In this document: piece after piece, positions 9,703 through 17,887 of the stretch
How positions within the stretch are numbered: the first letter of the stretch is position 1
Layout of the letters: the number at the start of each line of letters is the position of its first letter
Made by a program: the position numbers and the translations under genes
Notes under the pieces: generated by a model
Told to the model about the DNA's origin: nothing
The model's input: the letters and a program-made list of their open reading frames with translations, nothing else
Database searches by the model: none
Origin: Roseovarius sp. M141
Lineage (GTDB): Bacteria > Pseudomonadota > Alphaproteobacteria > Rhodobacterales > Rhodobacteraceae
NCBI RefSeq assembly: GCF_024355225.1
Contig: NZ_VCNH01000008.1
Coordinates: 1,860,001 to 1,924,000 of the forward strand
Direction: 5' to 3'
Length of the DNA: 64,000 bases

Positions 9703-10992
9703 GTGGCAGGCAAATCCGCCCCCTTCGCCCCGTTTGAATGGATGATCGCCTGGCGCTATCTGCGCGCCAAACGCGCCGAGGGCGGCGTCAGCGTGATGAC
9801 GTGGATTTCGCTGATCGGGATCACTTTGGCCGTGCTGGCCCTGATCGCGACACTGGCCGTAAGGTCCGGGTTCCGCGCGGAATTCGTCGATACGATCCTC
9901 GGCTCGAACGCGCATGTAACCGTCTATAACGCGGGCGACGTCGACGGCGAAACCGGTCGGGTCGACCGGATGATCGCGGATTATCAGGCGATGGCGTCGC
10001 GCGTGCGCGAGGTGCCGGGCGTGACCCGTGTGGCCCCGCTGATCAAGGGTCAGGTCATGGCCAACGCGCGCGATCGTAATGCAGGTGTCGAGGTGTTCGG
10101 CATCACGCTGGACGACCTCAAGGGTATCCCGCGCATCGCCGATCCTAACACCGGGCAGGGCGATATCGAGCGGTTCGGGACGGGCATCGCCATCGGCTCG
10201 GGCGTGGCGCGTGAACTGGGCGTGGCTGTGGGCGACAGGATCAAGATCATCTCGCCCGGCGGGGTCAAGACGGCCTTCGGCACGACGCCGCGCGTCAATG
10301 CCTATGAGGTGGCCTATATCTTTAGCGCCGGGCGCTATGATATTGATCGTACGCGGGTATATATGCCGTTCGATGAGGCGCAGGGGTTCTTTAACCGCGA
10401 AGGTAAGGCTGATGAACTGGAGGTGATGGTGACCGACCCCGAGCATGTCGGCGATCTGGCAATCCCATTGATGCAGGCGGCGGGGGATCGCGCGCTGCTA
10501 TGGACGTGGCAGGATCAAAGCGGGGGCTTCCTGCGCGCGTTGGAGGTCGAGGATAACGTGATGTTCATCATCCTGTCGATCCTCGTGCTGATTGCGGCGA
10601 TGAATATCACCAGCGGCCTGATCATGCTGGTGAAGAACAAGGGACGCGACATCGGCATCCTGCGCACCATGGGCCTGACCGAGGGGTCGGTTCTGCGCGT
10701 CTTCTTTATCTGCGGGGCGTTTACCGGGATCATCGGCACGGCCATGGGCGTCATACTGGGGTGCCTTTTTGCCATCTATATCGACCCGCTATTCGGGTTT
10801 GTGAATTGGGCGATGGGCGGCGAGATCTGGGATCCGTCGGTGCGCGGCATCTATTACCTGCCTGCCAAGCTGCAATTTGGCGATGTCATGTCGGCGGTGA
10901 CGCTGTCGTTGTCGCTGTCATTCATCGTCACGATCTTTCCCGCGCGCCGCGCCGCGCGGATGAACCCGGTGGAGGCGCTGCGCTATGAGTGA
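9703..10992 (+). CDS. lolC: Lipoprotein-releasing ABC transporter permease LolC/LolE
   Basis: A 429-residue FtsX/MacB-type permease that extracts outer-membrane lipoproteins from the inner membrane for transfer to LolA. It has the expected four transmembrane segments: one near the N-terminus after [13 protein letters not shown], a long periplasmic domain, and three at the C-terminal end, closing with [10 protein letters not shown]. Many alphaproteobacteria have a single hybrid permease (LolF) in place of LolC plus LolE, and only one permease gene is seen here. The GTG at 9703 sits nine bases after AGGAG; another GTG at 9697 would be too close. It overlaps lolD by eight bases. Confidence 0.92.
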   Translation: MAGKSAPFAPFEWMIAWRYLRAKRAEGGVSVMTWISLIGITLAVLALIATLAVRSGFRAEFVDTILGSNAHVTVYNAGDVDGETGRVDRMIADYQAMASRVREVPGVTRVAPLIKGQVMANARDRNAGVEVFGITLDDLKGIPRIADPNTGQGDIERFGTGIAIGSGVARELGVAVGDRIKIISPGGVKTAFGTTPRVNAYEVAYIFSAGRYDIDRTRVYMPFDEAQGFFNREGKADELEVMVTDPEHVGDLAIPLMQAAGDRALLWTWQDQSGGFLRALEVEDNVMFIILSILVLIAAMNITSGLIMLVKNKGRDIGILRTMGLTEGSVLRVFFICGAFTGIIGTAMGVILGCLFAIYIDPLFGFVNWAMGGEIWDPSVRGIYYLPAKLQFGDVMSAVTLSLSLSFIVTIFPARRAARMNPVEALRYE

Positions 10993-11668
10993 TGCTGTGC
11001 TGAGCCTCAAGGGGATCAAGAAGATCTATAACCGCGGTAAGGAATCCGAGATCGCCGTGCTACGCGGCGCGGATCTGGAGATCGCGCGAGGCGAGATCGT
11101 CGCGCTGGTTGCGCCGTCGGGCGCGGGCAAGTCGACCTTGCTGCATATCGCCGGGCTGTTGGATACTGCGAACGCAGGCGAGGTGGCGATTGGCGGCACG
11201 GTGATGACGGCGCTGGGCGATCGGCGGCGCACCATCGCGCGGCGGCGCGATGTCGGGTTCGTGTATCAGTTCCACCACCTGCTGCCGGAGTTTACAGCGC
11301 TGGAGAATGTCGCGCTGCCGCAGCTGGCAGACGGCACCCCACGCAAGGAGGCCGAGGCGCGCGCGCAGGAATTGCTGGATCACGTAGGTGTCGGTCCGCG
11401 CGCCGGGCATCGCCCGTCGGCCATGTCGGGGGGCGAGCAGCAGCGCGTCGCGTTCTGCCGTGCGCTGGCAAATCAGCCGCGCCTGTTGCTGGCGGACGAG
11501 CCGACGGGCAATCTGGATCCGGGCACGGCCGATCAGGTATTCGCCACGTTGATGGGTCTGGTACGTGACACGGGGCTGTCGGCGCTGATCGCAACCCACA
11601 ACCTGGAACTGGCGGCGCGGATGGACCGGGTGGTAAAACTGGATCAGGGGTTAATCGTACCGGGGTGA
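10985..11668 (+). CDS. lolD: Lipoprotein-releasing ABC transporter ATPase LolD
   Basis: A 227-residue ABC ATPase that powers lipoprotein release with the LolC/E permease encoded just upstream (8-base overlap). It shows the signature [11 protein letters not shown], Walker [13 protein letters not shown] and a switch His in ATHNLEL. The Walker A loop reads APSGAGKST, with Ala in place of the first Gly of the GxxxxGK[ST] pattern; the Lys and Ser are intact so activity is expected. [15 protein letters not shown] is the LolD-type Q-loop region. Confidence 0.94.
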   Translation: MSDAVLSLKGIKKIYNRGKESEIAVLRGADLEIARGEIVALVAPSGAGKSTLLHIAGLLDTANAGEVAIGGTVMTALGDRRRTIARRRDVGFVYQFHHLLPEFTALENVALPQLADGTPRKEAEARAQELLDHVGVGPRAGHRPSAMSGGEQQRVAFCRALANQPRLLLADEPTGNLDPGTADQVFATLMGLVRDTGLSALIATHNLELAARMDRVVKLDQGLIVPG

Positions 11669-11733
11669 TTGACGGCGCGCGCAGGCGCGAACAAAAGACA
11701 GGGTAACCAGCCACCAGCCAAGGAGCAGCCACT

Positions 11734-12729
11734 ATGCCGCGTATCGAGATTTCCGAGATTGAGAAACTGTCAAAGGCCGCGCTGATGCGCCATGGCGCGG
11801 ACGAGTGGATCGCCGCAAGCGTCGCGGATGCCATCCGTCAGGCCGAGGCAACGGGTAACCGGATTTGCGGGCTGTATTACTTGGAGAGCTACTGCCAGCA
11901 ATTGCAGTCTGGTCGTGTCAACGGGACAGCCGTGCCCGAGGTCATGCGCCCGCGTCCCGGATCGGTGCGCGTCGATGCAAAGTTTGGCTTTGCGCAGGCA
12001 GCGTTCGAGCGCGCCTTGCCTGAGGCGGTGGCGGCGGCGCGGGACTGCGGTACCGCCTCGCTGGCGGTGTGCCATGCGCATACCTGCACGTCTCTGGGCT
12101 ATTTCACCGGCCAGATCGCGCGTGCCGGGCTGATCGGGTTGGGGCTGACCAACGCCACGCCCATCGTCGCGCCGCCGGGCGGCAAGACGCGCGTGATCGG
12201 CACCAACCCCATCGCGTTTTCCGTGCCGGACGGGCAGGGCGGCATTGCGATGCAGTTCGACCAATCGACCACCACCGTTGCGCTGGGCAAGATCACGATG
12301 GCCAAGGCCGCGAATGAACCGATTCCCGAAGGCTGGGCCGTGGACAAGGATGGCAACCCGACGACGGATGCAGCGGCGGCGCTGGGCGGATCTCTGGTCA
12401 GCCTGGGCGCAGGTGCGGCGGGTTACAAGGGCTGGGGATTTGGCCTGATGGCCGAGATTCTGGCAGCGGGGCTGACCGGCAGTCTTGCCAGTCAGGATGT
12501 CGCGCCACTGAAGGCACCCGAGGGCGCGCCGCATGATCTGGGCCAGTTCTATCTGCTGATAGATCCCGGCATGTCCGACCATTTCGCGACTCGCCTCGCC
12601 CGCGTGGCCGAGGGCGTCGCAGCAAACGAGGGCGCGCGCATGCCGGGGCAGGGGCGTGTACTGGCCAAAACCGTTGAGGTGCCAGACACGCTGTGGTCTC
12701 AGGTGCAGGGACTGGCCGGGGCGGTCTGA
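11734..12729 (+). CDS. Ldh-family (malate/lactate/ureidoglycolate-type) NAD(P)-dependent oxidoreductase
   Basis: A 331-residue member of the LDH2/MDH2 family, which reduces 2-keto or cyclic imino acids with an unusual NAD(P)-binding fold. Visible family segments are CHAHTCTSLGYFTGQIA, the GGKTRVIGTNPIAFSVP loop, and KGWGFGLMAEILAAGLTG. The substrate cannot be fixed: known members use malate, lactate, sulfolactate, ureidoglycolate or delta-1-piperideine-2-carboxylate. It is 65 bases after lolD with a purine-rich AAGGAG upstream of ATG 11734, and no neighbour points to a pathway. Confidence 0.85.
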   Translation: MPRIEISEIEKLSKAALMRHGADEWIAASVADAIRQAEATGNRICGLYYLESYCQQLQSGRVNGTAVPEVMRPRPGSVRVDAKFGFAQAAFERALPEAVAAARDCGTASLAVCHAHTCTSLGYFTGQIARAGLIGLGLTNATPIVAPPGGKTRVIGTNPIAFSVPDGQGGIAMQFDQSTTTVALGKITMAKAANEPIPEGWAVDKDGNPTTDAAAALGGSLVSLGAGAAGYKGWGFGLMAEILAAGLTGSLASQDVAPLKAPEGAPHDLGQFYLLIDPGMSDHFATRLARVAEGVAANEGARMPGQGRVLAKTVEVPDTLWSQVQGLAGAV

Positions 12730-12760
12730 GGCGTTTGATTTGATTTGACGCTTCGGCGCG

Positions 12761-12786
12761 ATATCTCTCCCAGCAGGGAGGGATAT
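12761..12786 (+). promoter_or_regulatory. Hairpin covering the ribosome binding site of the DUF4864 gene
   Basis: Left arm ATATCTCTCCC (12761-12771), loop AGCA, right arm GGGAGGGATAT (12776-12786): eleven pairs with one G-U wobble. The right arm contains the GGGAGG Shine-Dalgarno sequence seven bases before ATG 12789, so folding would hide it. It could be an RNA thermometer, another translational switch, or a DNA operator. Confidence 0.55.
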
Positions 12787-12788
12787 AA

Positions 12789-13196
12789 ATGAAACATATC
12801 ATTTTTGCGCTTTGCGTTGTGGCCGGTGTTGCCTTTGGGACGCCGATACGCGCGCAGGAGGAGCCTATTCGCGCGGTCATATCTGCCCAGATCGAAGCGT
12901 TCGAGGCGGATGATTTAGACGCAGCGTTTACCTATGCCAGCCCCACGATACAGCGGATGTTCGGCACCGCGCAGAATTTTGAGACGATGGTCAAGAACGG
13001 CTATCCGATGGTCTGGCGCCCGGGCGATCTGAAATTCCTGGCGCTGGAGGAACGCGGCGGGCTGCTGTGGCAGGACGTGCTGGTGCGCGACCTGCAGGGC
13101 GCACTGCATATTCTGGAATACCAGATGCAGCAGGATGATGCTGGCTGGAAGATCAACGGCGTGACCATCCGCCGGGCCACTGCGGGCACTGCCTGA
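12789..13196 (+). CDS. Exported DUF4864 protein
   Basis: A 135-residue protein with a Sec signal peptide (MKHIIFALCVVAGVAFGTPIRAQ, cleaved after about residue 22). The mature part has the SnoaL/NTF2-like pattern of DUF4864: EPIRAVISAQIEAFEADDLDAAF, then SPTIQRMFG and a beta-rich second half ending DDAGWKINGV. Function unknown. The start follows a strong GGGAGG site that lies inside a hairpin (12761-12786). Downstream, an inverted repeat at 13210-13234 may end the transcript. Confidence 0.8.
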   Translation: MKHIIFALCVVAGVAFGTPIRAQEEPIRAVISAQIEAFEADDLDAAFTYASPTIQRMFGTAQNFETMVKNGYPMVWRPGDLKFLALEERGGLLWQDVLVRDLQGALHILEYQMQQDDAGWKINGVTIRRATAGTA

Positions 13197-13209
13197 CACG
13201 CGATTTGGC

Positions 13210-13234
13210 GGCAGGGCACCGTCACGGTGCTGCC
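13210..13234 (+). terminator. Possible terminator hairpin after the DUF4864 gene
   Basis: GGCA..GCACCGT pairs with ACGGTGC.TGCC over a very tight turn, with two bulged bases. There is no following T-run, so it is a weak terminator candidate or an RNA-stabilising stem. Confidence 0.35.
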
Positions 13235-13359
13235 AGAGGCGGTTAACCTTGGCTCTGTATTTCCCACGTCCATCCGGGTGTGCCCCGGGCTGGCGTTAAA
13301 TGTGACATTCCAATGCGCGTCCCAATGGGTCCGTGCACAGGGTGCGAAAGGGAAAATAC

Positions 13360-15651
13360 ATGAACAAGGCAGTTACTGACGGGATCCTCTTCATGCCGCC
13401 CGCCTTCGGGGCCGGTCTGAATGTTTGGTCCAGTGGCGATGGCACGCCCGGATCGGACACCTACGCGAACGCGGTAAACGCGGCCTTTGTGCCCGCCGAT
13501 CAGGATTTCGGCGGTGCGCTGGAAATTCAAAAGGCCAGCGCCACGCAAAAACTACGCTACATGGGGCAGACGCCGATCCTGCCGGGCTGTTACCTGCGTA
13601 TCACCGCCCGCATCAAGGCCATTTCGGGCAACCTGCCGACAGTCCGTATTGCCGGCTGGGCCGGTGCGCCCGACGGTGGCAATGTCAGCGGCGTGGCGCA
13701 GTTCGGGCCTCAGACCACGTTGCAAAGCTATGGCACGGTGGTCGAGATCAGCGCCATTGTTGGCACAGGCAATCGCACGGGCGTCGATATGGTCTGGGGA
13801 CCGCAGCCCAGCTATGGGCATTTCGGGCTGGACCTGACCGGCGCGAATGGCGGCATCGTGCGGATTGATGATATCGAGATCGAGGATATCACCCGCGTTT
13901 TCCTGCGCGATCTGCTCGGGGCGGTCGATGTGCGCGACTACGGCGCCATCGGTGACGGTGTGCACGACGACGCGCCCGCATTCGAGGCCGCCGACGCCGC
14001 TGCGGATGGGCGCGATGTGCTGGTGCCACATGGCACCTACCGCATGGGCGACAGCGTGACGATGCAATCCACGGTGCGTTTTGACGGCAATGTGAGCATG
14101 GCAACGCAGCATATCTTCACCCTGACGAAGAACTTTAACCTGCCCGCCTATATCGACGCTTTCGGCGACGAGGAGGAAGCGTTTCGCAAGGCGTTTCAGG
14201 CGCTTCTGAACAATTCAGGCCACGATTCACTGGATATGCAGGGACGCATCATATCGCTGAACGGACCGATCGACATGGGCGCCGCCGTGCCGGACAAGAC
14301 CAGCTATTCGCAACGCCGCCTGATCAAGAACGGACAGTTCTACGCGCGGGACCGGCCTGCCTGGGATACCGAGGTATTCACGTCGCAGGCCACCTATTCT
14401 CCCAATGACAGCCTGACCCTGACCAATGTGACCAACGTGGCGAACATCCCCGTCGGCGCCGTCGTCGAAGGAAATGGCGTGGGCCGCGAGGTGTATGTCA
14501 GCGGGGTCGACATTGCCGCGCAGGAAATCCGGCTGAGCCAGCAACTGTATGATGCGGCAGGGACGCAGGTTTTTACCTTCCGCCGGTTCAAATACATGTT
14601 GGATTTCAGCGCGTTTGACAAACTTAGCAAGTTTTCCATATCCAACGTTGAATTCCAGGCTGGGGGGGAATGCAGCTGTGTGATGTTGCCGCGGGCCGGG
14701 ACGGGGTTTCATTTTCGCGACTGTTTCTTCACCTCGCCGAAAGATCGCGGGATATCCAGCCCGGCACTCGGCGATCAAGGCATGATTGTGGATCGCTGCC
14801 AGTTCCTGTCCAATGAGGGGTCGCTGAATGTGGCGGACCGGGTTTCGATCGCGTTGAACGCCAACGCCAACGACGTCAAGCTGCGCGACAATCGCATCGT
14901 GCGGTTCCGGCATTTTGCCCTGCTGGCGGGGTCCAGTAATATCGTGTCGGGCAACCACTGGTTTCAGGGCGACAATTCGAATGATGGAACGCGCAGTGCC
15001 GGGCTGATCCTGACGCGGACCAACTGCCGCACGACGATCAATTCGAACTATGTCGACAATTGTTTCATCGAATGGAGCAATGAGCATGACAGCGCGCCAG
15101 GCTTCTCCAGCGAGTTTTCGTTCAGTGCCCTCAATCTGGTCGACAACGTGTTTCTGGCGGGCAATGTGGCGCCCTGGTTTACCTTCCTCGTGGTCAAGCC
15201 GCACGGTACGGGCCACTTCCTGAACGGCGTGAATGTCAGCGGCAACTCATTCCGCATCATCGACGATCCCATCGACCGGATTGAGCGGATCGATACCAGC
15301 TTTGCCGATCTGGACTACAACCGGATCAAGAACATTGCTTTCAGTGACAATACCTTTGGCAATGTCTACAATCCAATCTCCAGCCCCCTGCTGCTGGAGT
15401 ATGAACAAGGATCACCCGCGGCGACGTGGACGATTCAGCCGGGCGCCAGGCTGCCGTTCGGGGCCTTTGCGCAGACGGTTACGTCCATCGTGCCGGCGGG
15501 GCCGCTACGGAATGCTGCCGGCAACGTGGTCCATGTAGCACCCTATTACGAGGCCAAGCAGGGGCCCGACAGCAACCAGATCCGCCTGCAATTTGGCACG
15601 CCCGTGCGCGGGACGGTGACGGTGATGGTACGGATCGACGATCCGTTCTGA
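13360..15651 (+). CDS. Right-handed beta-helix protein (pectate lyase-3 / GH28-related)
   Basis: A 763-residue protein. The N-terminal about 190 residues look like a carbohydrate-binding or jelly-roll domain (FAPPAFGAG-like start, LNVWSSGDGTPGSDTY, FGLDLTGANGG). Then comes the hallmark of pectate lyase-3 domains, VDVRDYGAIGDGVHDDAPAF (about residues 190-208), followed by a long array of short beta-helix coils (DCFFTSPKDRG, NRIVRFRHFALLAG, VSGNSFRI, FSDNTFGN). No signal peptide is seen, so any export is by another route. Family members include polysaccharide lyases and phage tailspikes, but no phage genes lie nearby. I favour a role on a surface polysaccharide; the catalytic residues cannot be assigned. 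ATG 13360 is preferred to an upstream GTG. A UUCG terminator follows. Confidence 0.7.
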   Translation: MNKAVTDGILFMPPAFGAGLNVWSSGDGTPGSDTYANAVNAAFVPADQDFGGALEIQKASATQKLRYMGQTPILPGCYLRITARIKAISGNLPTVRIAGWAGAPDGGNVSGVAQFGPQTTLQSYGTVVEISAIVGTGNRTGVDMVWGPQPSYGHFGLDLTGANGGIVRIDDIEIEDITRVFLRDLLGAVDVRDYGAIGDGVHDDAPAFEAADAAADGRDVLVPHGTYRMGDSVTMQSTVRFDGNVSMATQHIFTLTKNFNLPAYIDAFGDEEEAFRKAFQALLNNSGHDSLDMQGRIISLNGPIDMGAAVPDKTSYSQRRLIKNGQFYARDRPAWDTEVFTSQATYSPNDSLTLTNVTNVANIPVGAVVEGNGVGREVYVSGVDIAAQEIRLSQQLYDAAGTQVFTFRRFKYMLDFSAFDKLSKFSISNVEFQAGGECSCVMLPRAGTGFHFRDCFFTSPKDRGISSPALGDQGMIVDRCQFLSNEGSLNVADRVSIALNANANDVKLRDNRIVRFRHFALLAGSSNIVSGNHWFQGDNSNDGTRSAGLILTRTNCRTTINSNYVDNCFIEWSNEHDSAPGFSSEFSFSALNLVDNVFLAGNVAPWFTFLVVKPHGTGHFLNGVNVSGNSFRIIDDPIDRIERIDTSFADLDYNRIKNIAFSDNTFGNVYNPISSPLLLEYEQGSPAATWTIQPGARLPFGAFAQTVTSIVPAGPLRNAAGNVVHVAPYYEAKQGPDSNQIRLQFGTPVRGTVTVMVRIDDPF

Positions 15652-15677
15652 GTATCGAACGAAAAATAGAGTGCTGG

Positions 15678-15704
15678 AAAAGCGGGCCTTCGGGTCCGCT
15701 TTTT
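15678..15704 (+). terminator. Rho-independent terminator with UUCG loop
   Basis: AAAAGCGGGCC, TTCG loop, GGTCCGCTTTTT (one G-U pair), a stable stem ending in a five-T run, 26 bases after the beta-helix gene stop. Confidence 0.9.
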
Positions 15705-15751
15705 CATTTGCGCGGCTTAGGCGCGTGCGGGCTGTCGCGCGCTTCCCCGCC

Positions 15752-16315
15752 TCAAAACGTAGGCGGGGTGCAGGCGCTGATGATGCGGCACGGCTCTGGC
15801 CCGACCTGCCTGAACCTGTGCTGAATCCGGCTGTCGAAGTAGTAGGCATCACCCGGTCCAAGAACCTTGCGCTGATCGCCGACCGTCACCTCGACCCGGC
15901 CGCTGACCACGATGCCGCCTTCTTCTGCGTCGTGGTCCAGCATGGTGCGGCCCGTGTCGGCGCCAATCTCGTAGGTCTCGCTGAGAATCATCATCGCCCG
16001 GCCAAATAGCGTGGTGCCGATCTGGCGCAGCGACACGCCGTTCTTGCCGATTTCAGTCAGTTCTTCGGTGGCATAGAAAACCTTGCGCTCAGCCTCGGGC
16101 TGAAAATCGAAAAATTGCGACAAGGACATGGGAATGCCTTCCAGTATCCGCTTGAGCGCGGCCACGGACGGGTTCACCTTACCTGCCTCGATCAGCGATA
16201 TGGTGGAGTTGGGCACGCCCGTCCGCTTGGCCAGGGCGCGCTGCGACACACCTACCTTGGCGCGCACCGCGCGCAGGCGGACGCCCAGATCCAGTTCGTC
16301 GGGTCCGTTGGGCAT
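15752..16315 (-). CDS. XRE-cupin transcriptional regulator
   Basis: A 187-residue regulator with an N-terminal helix-turn-helix (VRLRAVRAKVGVSQRALAKRTG then NSTISLIEAGKVNPS, about residues 12-50) and a C-terminal cupin-2 domain (LDHDAEEGGIVVSGRVEVTVG ... GPGDAYYFDSRIQHRF) that would sense a small ligand. It resembles PuuR, the regulator of putrescine/GABA catabolism, and it is divergent from a GabT-type aminotransferase gene, so local control of that gene is likely. ATG 16315 has GGAG five bases upstream. ATCAAT-type repeats in the shared upstream region may be its operator. Confidence 0.87.
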   Translation of the reverse strand: MPNGPDELDLGVRLRAVRAKVGVSQRALAKRTGVPNSTISLIEAGKVNPSVAALKRILEGIPMSLSQFFDFQPEAERKVFYATEELTEIGKNGVSLRQIGTTLFGRAMMILSETYEIGADTGRTMLDHDAEEGGIVVSGRVEVTVGDQRKVLGPGDAYYFDSRIQHRFRQVGPEPCRIISACTPPTF

Positions 16316-16354
16316 GTTCACTCCATTGAACGACGTGATTTCAGACCTATTTAA

Positions 16355-16392
16355 ATCAATGACTTGCAGGAATCAATAAACCGACTTTTGAT
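16355..16392. promoter_or_regulatory. Candidate operator for the XRE-cupin regulator
   Basis: The gene-free interval between the regulator and gabT holds ATCAAT at 16355-16360 and again at 16372-16377, and an inverted partner TTGAT at 16388-16392 (ATCAA, 11 bases, TTGAT). The AT-rich repeats stand out in GC-rich DNA, and their position fits an autoregulating divergent operator, but binding is inferred only. Confidence 0.35.
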
Positions 16393-16480
16393 AGGGTGCA
16401 AAACGGCGTACAGGAGGCCCGAAGCCAGTGGCGGCGTGCCCGCCATAAATTTTTCTTCAGTTTTCTCGAAAGGATGCGTC

Positions 16481-17758
16481 ATGTTGAACGCCGAGATCGC
16501 AGAACGTCGCACAGGCGCAATTTCGCAGGGCGTGGGGATGATGACCCAAGTCTATGCCGACCATGCCAAAAACTCCGAAGTGTGGGACGTCGAAGGCAAC
16601 CGTTATATCGACTTTGCCGCGGGCATCGCCGTCGTCAACACTGGCCATTGCCACCCCAAGGTGATGCAGGCCGTGTCCGACCAGATCGGCAAATTCACGC
16701 ATACCTGCCATCAGGTGCTGCCGTATGAGAATTACATCCGTCTGGCCGAGCGCCTGAACGAAAAGGTGCCGGGCGATTTCGCGAAAAAGACCGTGTTCGT
16801 CACCACCGGCGCCGAGGCTGTCGAGAACGCGATCAAGGTCGCGCGCATCCACACCGGTCGTTCTGCTGTCATCGCCTTTGGCGGCGCATTCCATGGCCGG
16901 ACTTTCATGGGTATGTCCCTGACCGGCAAGGTCGCCCCCTACAAAAAGGGCTTCGGCGCGATGATGCCCGACGTCTATCACATCCCGTTCCCGATCGATC
17001 TGCATGGCATTTCGACCGAGGACGCGATGGCTTCGCTGCGCATGCTGTTCAAGTCTGACCTGGATCCCGAGCGCGTCGCGGCCATTATCATCGAGCCCGT
17101 TCAGGGCGAGGGCGGTTTTTACCCCGCGCCTGCCGAACTGATGCGCGATCTGCGCAAGCTGTGCGACGATCACGGCATCGTGATGATCGCGGACGAAGTG
17201 CAGACCGGCTTTGCCCGCACCGGGCATCTGTTTGCGATGGAAGGCTACGGTATCGCTGCGGATATCACGACCATGGCCAAGGGTTTGGCCGGCGGTCTGC
17301 CGCTGGCGGCGTTGACGGGCCGCGCCGATATCATGGACGCCGCGCAACCCGGCGGTCTGGGCGGCACCTATGGCGGTAATCCTCTGGGCATCGCGGCATC
17401 GAACGCCGTGCTGGACGTGATCGAAGAAGAAGACCTGTGCAACCGTGCGAACGAGCTCGGCTCGCGGCTCAAGCAGAGGCTCGAATCGATCCGCGCCAAT
17501 ACGCCCGAAATGGTTGATGTGCGTGGTCCCGGGTTTATGATCGCGGCCGAGTTCAACACGGCGGACGGCAGCGCGCCGAACGCCGACATGACCAACCGCA
17601 TCCGTATGGAGGCGCTCAAGCGGGGCCTGATTCTGCTGACCTGCGGTATCTACGGCAACGTCATTCGCTTCCTCGCGCCGATCACCATTCAGGACGATAT
17701 CCTCGCCGAGGGGCTGGATATTCTGGAAGAATCGATCGCCGCAGCGCGGACTGCGTAA
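16481..17758 (+). CDS. gabT: 4-aminobutyrate--2-oxoglutarate transaminase
   Basis: A 425-residue class III (fold type I) PLP aminotransferase. Family signatures seen are TTGAEAVENAIKVAR (PLP phosphate binding), FGGAFHGRTFMGMSLTGK, EPVQGEGGFY, the PLP-aspartate in IADEVQTGFARTG, and the Schiff-base Lys in TTMAKGLAGG. Overall it fits GabT/PuuE, converting GABA plus 2-oxoglutarate to succinate semialdehyde plus glutamate; diamine or beta-amino acid substrates are possible. ATG 16481 has GAAAGGA six bases upstream; the open frame continues further up but without support. It is divergent from a PuuR-like regulator and ends at a strong terminator, so it is probably monocistronic. Confidence 0.9.
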   Translation: MLNAEIAERRTGAISQGVGMMTQVYADHAKNSEVWDVEGNRYIDFAAGIAVVNTGHCHPKVMQAVSDQIGKFTHTCHQVLPYENYIRLAERLNEKVPGDFAKKTVFVTTGAEAVENAIKVARIHTGRSAVIAFGGAFHGRTFMGMSLTGKVAPYKKGFGAMMPDVYHIPFPIDLHGISTEDAMASLRMLFKSDLDPERVAAIIIEPVQGEGGFYPAPAELMRDLRKLCDDHGIVMIADEVQTGFARTGHLFAMEGYGIAADITTMAKGLAGGLPLAALTGRADIMDAAQPGGLGGTYGGNPLGIAASNAVLDVIEEEDLCNRANELGSRLKQRLESIRANTPEMVDVRGPGFMIAAEFNTADGSAPNADMTNRIRMEALKRGLILLTCGIYGNVIRFLAPITIQDDILAEGLDILEESIAAARTA

Positions 17759-17784
17759 ACTCTGACGATTGAGAGTTGAGGAAG

Positions 17785-17812
17785 AGAGCGGGCCGATCGG
17801 TCCGCTCTTTTT
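17785..17812 (+). terminator. Rho-independent terminator of gabT
   Basis: AGAGCGGGCC, GATC loop, GGTCCGCTCT followed by TTTT, 26 bases after the gabT stop. Its GCGGGCC/GGTCCGC core is the same as in the terminator at 15678-15704. Confidence 0.9.
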
Positions 17813-17887
17813 CGTTTGCGTGCGGTCTTTCGCCCTGCACATGTGCCGCCTCTTGCGAGAGCGAGAGTGGGAACATATAAAGAACAT

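Noticed and set aside
13360..15651. Prophage remnant, because the beta-helix protein resembles tailspikes
   Set aside because: No integrase, capsid, tail or lysis genes and no attachment site flank it; neighbours are housekeeping genes.
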